From Gerris lacustris (taxonomy: Eukaryota; Arthropoda; Insecta; Hemiptera; Gerridae), in NCBI GenBank assembly GCA_951217055.1, contig OX578280.1:32121128-32185127 (forward strand): DNA of 64,000 nucleotides, in the 5' to 3' direction. Below, one piece after another: positions 22,301 through 33,000 of the stretch. Every line of letters starts with the position of its first letter. The first letter of the stretch is position 1. Under the pieces are notes generated by a model. The model was not told the DNA's origin. It saw nothing but the letters and a program-made list of their open reading frames with translations, and ran no database searches. The position numbers were made by a program, and so were the translations under genes.

Positions 22301-25300
22301 TATTGTCCATGGGGGATTACTTCCTTCTTTTTTTCTTAAGATCTGGCATAAACTCAAGGTATCAAAAAAATTGTTCTAAATACAGTGGTTGTTATGAAGA
22401 ATTCACATATACTGCTATAGTTGAACTAATTAACATGGCTGGTAGAATCTAACATCTAACCTTTCACTTAAAAAAAATATACTCACTCAATAGACTTAAT
22501 AAGTAACATATGCTATTAAATAATTTAATAAAAATATAATTTTTTTTATAATTAAAATAAAGCCAAGGCCACAGATATCATTAAAACTAGGCACATTTAC
22601 TGATTTTTTTTTATCCTTGGTAAGAAAATATACATGCAAGCACATTTTTTTATCACAAAATTATTTTATTAAATGAGCTAAATTAACAAGGAAAATACTT
22701 AATAAGGAAATAATTAACAAGGGTAATTTTCTTAAATAAAAATATAAAACCAATTTCAATCTCCACAAATAATTTTTTAAAAATCACCAATAAAAAAATT
22801 AAAAGAATATTTTTGGAGAGTATTGGATTGATGTAGCCTATCTGGGGCCACATGTAAAGAAACGGAAAAAATAATATATATAAAATTGCATAATTTATAT
22901 AGATTAAAATTGCATAATTCATAGATATTTTTTCTTGAAAACCCAGAAAAACGCTACATTGGCCCCACCCAGTTGCACTACACCAGATACGTGTACCCTT
23001 CATTGATCTGTATCCAGTGTGTATGATAGAGAACTGAAGAGGAGAAATTAAGAGAAATGAATAAAATGAATAAGTATCCATAAATTATGCAATTTTATTC
23101 AGTATACAGAAAACAATTCAACTAGGCATCAAAACTTTGACTTAAACAAAAATTAAACATATTTACAAACCTCAACAAGGCTGAATTCGTGGTTGATAAT
23201 CATAGCCAAGAGAGCACATGGAAGGAGCAAAAATTCAATCCTGTAAACCAAAAATAAATATTTAATAAAATTTATTCAAAAAAAATACATAAGTTTCAAC
23301 TCAATTTAATCCCCATAATAACGGGACTATTCCTTAGTAATTTAAAAAAAAAGTAGTATCTATAGGTGTTTTAAAACATACTTTATGAAGTGACTATTTC
23401 TACCATCAAATAGGTCGGAAGAGAAAATTCCATTCTCAATTCAAAATTGCTCTTAAGAGTTGGGTCAAAAAGTTACCTTGTCAAATTACGTTTAAATAAT
23501 TCACATTGTTAAAAATTATACTCGTAATTAATTTTTAAAAAATGTTCTCTAATTACCTCATAGATATTTAACTTTTATTAGTTTTAAATCTGCAGGCCTA
23601 CGCCGACTTATAAGCTGGTAAATGAATGTAGTGTACATAAGTGAATATGTATTAATGATTTGGTAATACGGAGGAAGCCATGTGTTTAAACCGATTTACT
23701 TTAAAAACAAAGAAATACTTATAAAACAAAACACAACAACACAAAGCAAAATGAAAACTGTTCAACTAACCACAACAGATAGGTGTCTACAGATATCTTC
23801 ACAAAACAGTGGCAAACAGACCTTTTGTCTTTTATATATCATGTCAGAAAGGTTGGTAACAAGGGTCTCGTATGCGGAGTCATCCCCCGCTAAGTACCAA
23901 GTTGAACAGAGTCAGGATAAGAGGGCTTATACTATGAATAGAGCTATCTATTTATCTATCTATGTTTCCTTTTATTAACTTATAAAGGACTCATTTTGAC
24001 TTTTTTTTTTTTTTTTTTTTTTTTTAAAGCGAGTGTTAACTGTTAACTTTGTACCAACATAACATGCCTGATGATGTTGCTCAAGGGATGAAATCTAGCC
24101 AATTATATGATTAATCTTCACCACATTTTTATCCCTTCATGACCCAACACTTACACTCTGTACAGTATGAGTTTAAGTATTTGGCAGTACAGGAAATCAA
24201 AAACATTTGGGGGAGGATCAATGAGAACTCAAGGTTTTGAAGTCTAAAAGGTTGGGTCACTAGGCAAAAATAAATGTCACTAGTAGAGGGGCGTGGCCCT
24301 CAGGATAACCACCGAGAGGTTACATTTATTGTTTTCGCCCCTCACATAAGTTTGCTAACCAGAGTGTCAAATACTAAAAATCATACCTCACTAACTGTAA
24401 GAGCATCAATGCTAACAGAGTACTACAACCTAATAAAAGTACGATGATAATCTAACTCGTAGGGTGTACTTCAAGTAGATATAATTAAAACTGCATTAAA
24501 GACTCAAAATAAAATAATTATTATTTTCTTCTACTCTCAAACAACATGCACATTACCATTGATACCATAATAAGTAAATTGAAGTATCAATATCAGAAGC
24601 TACTACTCTTAAAGAAGACATATAAATAATAATTTGTTATATTTTCCATAAATATTAGTTTAGTGGTAATAATTTGATATATTTATGTATTATTCTTAAG
24701 ACTATTTTAAATATGTAAGGTTTGATCTTATCCCATTTAGTAGGTATTAGTACCTGTACGCTACTATGGGTTGAAGTAACCTATCTAGTTGCACACCTAG
24801 TACCATTATATTTCAGTTGCAGGGCTTCTTCAATCAAAACTGTTAAGGCAAAGGGATAACAACACATATATATTAGAGAAGATATCCCCTTGTCAAACAG
24901 ATCTTTAGACTAAGGAATATAATTTCTCCTGTGCATAAAAGTAATAATATGCATTATTCTAATCAATAGTTTGATATTTTGATAGGAACAGTGATAAAGT
25001 CGTGATACTGTCAAGATTATTTCAACCCTACCATATTCAGGAAACTATAGGTTTGTTCCAACCAAGCATTGCACCGTCTGCGGGATCGATACTCTGACAA
25101 TAAGATGTACTGGTTTGTATGACATGCGCAGTTATGTCAATAGTCACAAATATCGAAAGGAAGGTTCCTTTCGTTCCCTAACTGTTAGGTTTCCTTAAAT
25201 GTTTTTAATATAGTGTGAATTATAGTTCTAAACCCGTTCCAACCTGGCATGATTTTATTACAGTAGAATGTTAGCGCATGCGTATAAAACCAGTCCTAAA

Positions 25301-26452
25301 CGATTCCTAAATGATGGGATGGATTGGAATAAACCTTATAGCTTTAAGTGCTTACACACAAATTGTAAGTTTGTAATTTGTTGATAAGGGAGTGATACTT
25401 AAATAGACAGAATATTATATAAATGAGGTAAACCAGTTAAGTTATATGAACTGATTCAATAAGGTAAAAGCTACTTAGGTTGAACTGAGATACACGGTGC
25501 AGTCGAGAATCACTTGGCGGCACAATTTTGCTTTTTTTGTATATTTGAGAGATTGAATTCCTTAGATAAACAGTATATTTGTATGATTTATACCTTTCAG
25601 AGATGATATATGTGTGATTTGTACATAGGAGAGTTGATATCCCTTTGTCAAAATAATACATTCGAGTAAGGCCCTCGTATTTTTCTAACCTTTTCCCGAA
25701 ACAGCACCGTATACCTCAGATTTACCGCTATGTACACAGATTTTACTTCTACAAATTGTACATATTAAGTAAAAGATTAAACCTTACTAAAGAGTATGTT
25801 TAGAGAGAACCTCATTTCTGTTTTTATTTTTGTTCAGAAAAATCTTGGAAATTATTATTTGTATTAGAACTAAACAACATACCTAAATGTATCATGATTG
25901 TGGTCATATGTGGCTTTGAACTTCATATACATTAAATAGAGGGTTCCAAAAGAAGCTCCGAGGAAAACTATTTTCATAAAAGAATTATACAGAGATATGA
26001 AGACCGTGAATAAATCTAAGTATCGTGCTGTATATACAACAGCGAAGAGAATCTGCGATTTCCCAGATATACCTAGAAAAGAAGTAAAACAGATATTATA
26101 ATCTTAATTATATAGGGTGGCTATAGTAAGGTTAGAAAAGTAAATAAACAATAAGGCCTAGCTGAAAATGGCATGTATCAAGGATACACCTCCAATTGAT
26201 ATTTATACCTTACAATGTATAGTCTAAAATATATAAATAATAACTTATTTTAAAGTAATTATGGCAATTTAAGGCAATAAACTTGATCAACAAAGGTCAA
26301 CAAACCGGTGATACAATCATCGTAAGTTCTTTTTATAAATTATATAAGTTAATGTAATTACCTGCACATGATCTTGTCTTCCATATTTTTAGCAGAAGTA
26401 TTATAATTGCAAGAAGATGGGACAAATCTCCGAGTAACCGGAAAATATTCAT
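19386..26452 (-). CDS. KDELR: ER lumen protein-retaining receptor (KDEL receptor)
   Basis: Five exons, in transcript order 26452-26362, 26072-25883, 23240-23171, 20128-19876 and 19420-19386, all with GT-AG introns and matching phases; they join to 639 bp, or 212 aa, exactly the usual length. The receptor cycles between Golgi and ER and retrieves luminal proteins ending in KDEL/HDEL. It starts [15 protein letters not shown] and has the seven hydrophobic segments of the family. Residues known to bind the retrieval signal are kept: Arg5, His12, Arg47, Glu127, Trp166 and Arg169. Asp193, important for transport, is also kept. The C-terminal tail is KGKKLQLPA with the lysines used for COPI return. 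The final exon codes for only eleven residues and is easily missed. The gene is divergent from Nup85. Confidence 0.96.
20672..20748. repeat. Tandem duplication of a 38-bp palindromic unit
   Basis: The unit TTTTTTAAAATGCTATTTGC followed by ATTTAAAAAATAATAATAA occurs twice in a row. Each unit is nearly self-complementary and contains ATTTGCAT, the consensus POU octamer. It lies in an intron; function is not implied. Confidence 0.7.
22820..23097. mobile_element. MITE, family C, copy 1
   Basis: Inverted ends AAAATTGCATAATT(C/T)ATAGATA near 22906 and TATCCATAAATTATGCAATTTT near 23076. The segment to its left (near 22828, 'gatgtagcctatctggggcc') is repeated in inverse orientation beside the second copy at 53625-53915. 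An overlapping 132-codon minus-strand ORF shows no domain and is discounted. Confidence 0.5.
24003..24165 (+). repeat. Dispersed repeat with hammerhead-like core
   Basis: After a T run, the sequence CCTGATGATG at 24067 is followed 15 nt later by GAAA, then about 60 nt on by TCATGACCCAACAC. The same order (CCTGATGATG, GAAA, CACGACCCATCAC) is present on the minus strand at 56820-56915, so both belong to one family. CTGANGA...GAAA is the conserved core of hammerhead ribozymes. Helix II is poorly paired in this copy, so it is probably inactive if it was ever one. Confidence 0.4.
24768..25028. mobile_element. MITE, family A, copy 2
   Basis: Ends GGGTTGAAGTAACC and its inverse GGTTATTTCAACCC-like (TTATTTCAACCC), length 261 bp. 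Internal order matches copy 1 at 931-1200, including GATATCCCCTTGTC, then ACAGATCTTTAGAC and AAGGAATATAA. It lies in KDEL receptor intron 2. Confidence 0.6.
25046..25340. mobile_element. MITE with TATAGGTTTGTTCCAACC ends
   Basis: The left end TATAGGTTTGTTCCAACC and the right end, whose inverse is TATAAGGTTTATTCCAATCC, form an imperfect inverted repeat about 295 bp apart. A further internal copy of the end (AAACCCGTTCCAACC) is near 25232. It lies in KDEL receptor intron 2, 17 bp from MITE A copy 2. Confidence 0.55.
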
Positions 26453-27087
26453 TATAACTATTCGAAATCACAAACCTACTAGAGACATAAAAATGACGTG
26501 GCTCACTGGATTCTTGTTGGCAGGCCCTGACAAAATGATTATCACAAAAATGAGCTGATAAATTTGGCCTATATTTACAAATGAGGACTTTCTAAATTCC
26601 AAAGATTTATTTTGCTCGTTTGGTCTAAATTAAATATGAGGACGCCGGATGTTAAAAATTAGAAGATTTTATCGATCACAACTTGGAAAAACGAGTGTGG
26701 AAAATTCAACTGGCAAATTGATGTGTCTAAATGGTTTCAAAACAATGATCAATTTGTTTGATAATAAATATTCGTCAAATACCAAAATATATTTGAAATA
26801 TCATAATAAGGATTCTTTCTCTTCAGTTTTAATATATTAATTTGGTAGAAACGAAGGTAAAAATATTTTTTCTCCGTCTTTAAAAGAAAATAGAAATATT
26901 TTTTAGAATTGTAAATCTATATTTATCCAGTAAATGTTTAAATGGTAAAGAAAGTTGAAGTCGTCCAACACTGCTGCAATCGCGCGTAAGTCAAAATAAG
27001 CAAAACAACAGTTGAAAGCAGTCCTATGAAAGAGTGTATTTAAGTTATTTTTAAATAATTATTACTGAAATATAAATAATTTTAGTT
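26453..27087. promoter_or_regulatory. Shared 5' region of KDEL receptor and Nup85
   Basis: The two start codons face away from each other with about 635 bp between them, so both 5' UTRs and a probably bidirectional promoter must lie here. A CpG-containing stretch (TCGCGCG near 26980) is near the Nup85 side. No TATA box is evident. The 63-codon ORF at 26649 is not supported as a gene. Confidence 0.45.
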
Positions 27088-30000
27088 ATGGAAGTAGATA
27101 ACGAAGACGTACTTTCAACATTGGTTAGAATTTCACTACAAATATGTTGTGCATTGTGTTGAATTTAGTTATTAGTTTATTGTAGTTTACATGTGTACAT
27201 TTCGTTTTTAGGTAGTTCCGGTAAGGCCTTCTCAACAAGGAAAGCTTTCGTTTGATTTCATTGGAATTAATAATGTTGCCGTATTTGGACAAAAAAAGAA
27301 AGAGGTTGATGACACTATTACTGGTAATTTTATTATGTTATATGATTGTTAGTTTTTAGTCGATATTATCTATTCTAAACCTCTGTTTTTGAGTCAATAG
27401 TTGCAAATGGAGAGTAGGGTTGATGTTAATAATTAATTTCTCTCTCAGGGTATGCCAATTTTTAACGTTACTTACTTAGTGTGTGGTCAACCCAGGTTTT
27501 TTCTGAAAAGCTTTGTTAGAGTACGGACATGGTGCACACTGGTTCTGAATCAGGATAAGACTGCGATATCAAGCGAAAGGCCGGTAAACTCGGATTGTAC
27601 ATGCCAACAATTTGAGGCTAGGTGATAAAATCCCGAATATTAAATTAAAAACCTTAATTGTGTGTACCCTTGAATTTTCAATATCCGCTTCTCGGTGCTC
27701 CGCTCATTTCCTGAAGAAAAACAACCCTCATGTATATAAACCAGGTAGAGGTCCAACTCAAAGAAATTTCGATGGCACGTACAATACGAATTAGCCCGAA
27801 TGGCCCCTTTCACTCTGAAATAATCTTCAAAACTCTTGATAATCTGATTTATCAAGATTCGGCTCAGGGTTTTCTATTAAAATGTAAACAAACTCTGTTT
27901 TTACCTTCACACCGGATAAATCAATTGATTCAAGTTGATTTATTTATTCGGCTAACTAGAATCTTACTCAAAATCTGACTCACCAAAATTAGTACTTACA
28001 GTCTTCGCACAACTAGAATCGACGCGTTGACAGCGCGGGAAATTGAGTGACACACAGATTGGCCAACCTCTCTGGGGGAAAAAATAAAGCCACTACGAAG
28101 CCTTCTTATACTGTTATCCAGAGGGCCTCTCCCCTCCACTCGAGACATTTATCTTTGACCTTTTGTCCGGGAAAATCTCATTGGCTCGTCCCCCCTTTTG
28201 CTAGTTTTTCCCGCGCTGTCAACGCGTCGATTCTAGTTGTGCGAAGACTTTAATCTGACTCAAAATTGACCAAACTTAGGACTTAATCTGACTCACCAAA
28301 ATTAGGCGCTGCGATTTATATTCAAATGTAAACAAACTCTGTATTTCCCTTCACACCGGCAGAATCAACTTCAATCAACCCTGATTTAAACAAAATACAG
28401 ACTGACTTTTTTTTCTTTCTCATATACATTTTAAATAAAGAGAAAGTATTGCTATGGACATAGAATTGTCAGACTAATGTTTGTATCTTCAGAATCTAAA
28501 TGCTATTAGCATGCTTGGACTTTAGGTGGTAGTTGTTTATGAAACCTTTTTCTTGGCTATATACAAATACTTTTTATTTGTGTCAATTTATTTTTTAATA
28601 ATAGTATAATTAATTTAGAAATGCTTATCTTGAATGTTTTTTAATTTTGTTAAAAATGTTAGTAGAATGTCTCCACTTCCATTCTAAAATATTGGAAGAA
28701 ACATTCCCTGTAAATTTTTAACAACTCAAACAAGTAGTGGTATTCCTCATATTTACTCCTTTTCCTATTACTTCCAAGATTTTTTTTTTAATTATGTGGC
28801 ATTACTTCTAATATCCCCTCAATCTGTTGGTAAGAAATAAAGGTGTTAAATAAAACACTTGAAAATTGGTCATATAAGATATCAATAGGAAATTTTTCTT
28901 GCTGATAATTATGAAAACAGCACAATACACTCTGACTGGTAGGAACTAAAAGGGACCATACTAAAACATTAAGTCTGGATGGCATTTGTAAATGTCTAAT
29001 TTTTACCATGAATTATACATGGCAATTGGTTAAAAGTACTAAATGTTTAACTTATGATAAAAATAACTGCTGAAGCCTACTTAAAAGATTAGATTTGATT
29101 GCAATTTCTGGTGTGTTTTCTTTTGAACACCTGCTTTTAACTTATTACTAATTAGAATTATTAGATTTTTATATTTTATATTTATTTTTTATTGTTGTAG
29201 AAAGTTCTCCAGAAACCAATGCTGCTGCATGCACTGTAAATATAATTGAACAGAGGTGCATTTTGTTTGATCCTGAAGTGAGAAAACTAATTAATGAGTC
29301 CAGTGGCACTTTTCTCTCATCAAAAAATGTTCCTAGTTCTATCTATGATGAGAGATCATACTACCTCTCCCTCAGTCATGAACATAGGTATTTAAATTGT
29401 TTTTTATTTTTATTGTTTATAGCAGTTATTCTATATTTAATTTTAAATAACATTCATAGATAGATAAAGACCAGGATTTTGTGATATGACTGATGTCTTC
29501 TACAAAAGTGGAGGGATCAAGCTTTTTTCGATAATTATACTTGTTTATACTTGTTTGGTAAATGTAAATGATACACCCTTTTATTTACTAATGACTTTTT
29601 TTGTACTTTCTCATATACATATTATTTATGAGTAAGAGAAAGTATTGAGATGGTGCAAAAATTCAATTTTGATGAAATTATATGTTGATTCCAAAAAAGA
29701 GGTTTTTAAAAAAAGTCTGTCATATGTGAAGACGTATGGAGCCTAAACTACTGATCCGATTTCGATGAAATTTGGTGTATACGTAGTCTGTCCCAAAAAT
29801 ACGTATAAAAAAAAAAAAAAAAAAAATCATAAATTTTTTATTTTACTTTTAATCTTTTAAAACAAGTTTGTCTCCCTCAAAGTACTCCCTCCCTGATAAA
29901 ACACACTTGGCCCAATGCCGTTTCCATTATTGGAAACGTCTTTCAAAGTCTTCTACTTTAAGGCTCTTGAGCTGCCTCGTCGTCGCTGCTTTTATGCCAT

Positions 30001-33000
30001 CCAAGTGCCCCGAAGCAAAATTTTGCACTTTGGAAACAAAAAAAGTCACTTAGTGCCAAATCAGGTGAATATGGGGGGTGGTCAGTGACGATAATGGAGC
30101 TAAAAATGCCAAAAACTTGTTCACAAAAAATCCACTATGCAAATTCAGAACTGACTGCGTTTGGGAGTGCATGTCTTCTACTTTTCTTCTACTACAGCCC
30201 TCTCGGCCTCCCTAGTATGAAGGTATATTAACAATTCGTAGAAGGCGGGCCGGCGCCTTTGAATTCAGTATTTTGTAATCAAGCCGCGGCAGTGCCGGTG
30301 AGGAGATAAGAATACAAATTATCTTCCATCTACTTTTATCAATTACTTGAATAAATTACCGATCATTTTTCATTTTATGTCGTAGTTTACGCAGAGCGAA
30401 AACATGAAAATGTCTCACTGTCTTGCGGACTCGTATGCAAGAAGTTTTTAAATCAATAACTGAGTATTTTAAATATACACAAATTAACAATTTTGCTGGG
30501 TACAAATTATGTTAAAATTAATTACTTTGTGTTAAAGGTCAAGTATTAGACAATGCATTGAGAACCTTCAGCTCAAGGAAGAGACTGTTCCTGAGTATAA
30601 AGAATGGATAGAAATGTTTGATAACATTGAAGTTGTGTGGCATTTGTGTGAACTACTTCATATGGATACTCTGGTGAGTATAACTACTATGAATTAACCC
30701 CATGGGGATTTGAGATGACTGGTAGAGGTTCAAAGCCGGACATCTTGCATTACTTTAAAATTATTAAGGTGCAAAATGAAAGGATGAATTACCTAAAAAA
30801 GAAAATTACTATAGTAAACACATTATACTTTTTAACTCTGACAGCTCAGGAAAATCGAGAAAAAAAAATGGGAGGAGATTGTATGAGAGCTTGAGATTTT
30901 GGTGGGTAATAGGTCGGGCAATGACCTATTACCCACCAAAATCTCAAGCTCTCATTCACTCTCCTCCCATTTTTTTTCTCGATTTTCCCAAGCTGTCAGA
31001 GGTAAAAAGTATAATGTGTTTACTATATTATCATTTGAAGGGAGGTTGGGGACAGCCCTTACTCTTTTCTACTTTATTGAAAAATAAAATTAATCTGGAC
31101 GTTTCCCTTTGAGAAATAACTCAACTATAGTATCGTTGTGTGAAGAGTTATAAATGATCTAATTAAATTACCATATACCGTATTGCTTCGAATGTAAGAT
31201 GCACTTTTTCCTATTTTTGGATCACGAAAATTGGGATGTGTCTTATATTCGAGGTGCGTCTTATAATCGGTGTATTCTAGTGTAACATTCTAGTGCAACC
31301 TTTTTTCTATGAAATTTCTTTCAAGAGTACCGTTAAAATCTTATTTTTACTTTTTATTTCCAATTCTCTGAATTTTGTGTGATATCATTGTCTGGCCCTC
31401 CTATTTCATCAATGTACAGGAATTTTAACGTGTTCAATTTCTGATAAAATTTTGGGTGAAAGGGGTTCCATTTTACCTATTTATTTATTGTTAGTTTCTA
31501 AATTTTATTTTTGAAATCAACTTTGCTATTTCTCTGCCAGCATAGCGTCTGTATTACATCTAAACAAAGATTCAAATGCGCCTTACATCTAAATAAAGAT
31601 TGAATATTCCAACTATACAATTTTTAGAAAAGAGAACAGAAGATTTTCCCTTTGAAATAGGGTGCGCCTTATATTCAATGCTAATGTTTTTTTCCAAATC
31701 AGGATGCGTCATATATTCAAGGGCGTCTTATATTCGATGCAATGTGGTAATTAAATTATACTACATTTGCAAATTAAAACTTTCCTTATTTGTCACCCAT
31801 AATAAATGGAAACCTTATATTATAATGGAATCCTTATTTATATTATGGGATTATTTGCAGATTGGTGGCCATGTGGTTGGTCCTCTTGTTGAGTGGGTGA
31901 GATTTCATTGCTGTGAAATTGAATTAAGAGCTAGTTCACTTATGGAACAGAATGCCCAAATATCCACCAGTGAAGATTACTGGGACGTAGCTACAGGACT
32001 TCTTCTTCAAGCCAGGTTTATTATTACCTTCTGTTCTTCATTATTAAGAGAATAACATAAACTGTCTCTCCACTTAAATCAAACATTTGTTTATTTAGCT
32101 AAGTTTTATTTATTCAGCTTACAGCCTTCATAGGATCATTATCAGTGCCTCACAACAAACAAGAAGTTCAAACTAAGTACACTAAAAAAATTTGCTCAGT
32201 AGTTTAATGGTTAAAATAGCCTTAACCATGAATAGTTATTATTGGTCTATTTTAATTAACAAATAAAATGAACAAATAACATATGCTAAAGGAAAAACCC
32301 TAAACAGTTGAGGTAAGCACTTGGAGCCCACAGTAAGAGACTCAGGATGTGGGCTAACCTGCAAAACACTCATGTGAATAAAATAAAGGGGTTTACAAGT
32401 CTGACACAGTGCTGTTAAAAATCCCAAGAGAGTTTTTGAACGTAATGGAGATTTTTACCACTTAACATGGTAACTAACTACTCTGTTGAGCAAACAAGCC
32501 TTACCAACTACACCGCAATAACACTTATAAAAACCAATGTGAAGATTCCAACTAAATAAAACAATCTTATTATTTAAATCCAATGATTCTTTTCAAATAG
32601 CTTCTTATAGCTGTTCTTCTATTATTCATAATATTAAGGGAAATCTTATTTATGTTAAATAATTCATTAAATTCTTGCTGTTTCTTTTTCAGATTTGAAG
32701 CTACGAGAGCAGTGTTAAAGCTTCATTCTTTATCGTACACCACTCCTTTCATGGAAGCTGACAACATTCTTGTTAACATACCTATTTTTGCAGTAAATAA
32801 CCTCTTTTATTAATTTATCTTTTTTTTGCTGGTGGGAAGTGAAATGTGGAAAGCACTAGCCTGTTATTACGGAGCATCAGACTCACCCACTTTAAATACT
32901 TAATTAACGGTCCTACCAACTAAAATACCCCCTCTTCTTCTTGGGCCTAGTTTGCAACTGTTTAACACATTACTTGGATACATTTTTTACTTACGCCCTT

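Larger units (their letters stand above)
20129..23170 (-). other. KDEL receptor intron 3 (about 3 kb)
   Basis: Holds no exon of its own. It contains a 38-bp tandem duplication (20672-20748), a G run of about 19 at 21403-21421, a dispersed repeat near 21605-21870 that resembles 46800-47030 (shared ATATTATTTAG...TTCAGAATTGCAAAAAA), and MITE family C copy 1. Confidence 0.5.

Noticed and set aside
22683..23081. 132-codon minus-strand ORF
   Set aside because: Composition follows AT-rich repeat DNA, overlaps MITE family C and shows no domain.
24003..24025. T run as a pol III terminator of a gene
   Set aside because: No A/B boxes or structured RNA gene upstream; likely the tail of an inverse-oriented repeat or a simple homopolymer.
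31600..32055. 151-codon ORF treated as one gene
   Set aside because: Only the part 31861-32015 is coding (Nup85 exon 5). The upstream part runs through a TIR element and the downstream part passes a splice donor into intron.
32190..32250. Possible tRNA (GCTCAGTAGTTTAATGGTTA)
   Set aside because: An A-box-like start is present but there is no B box or acceptor stem at the right distance.
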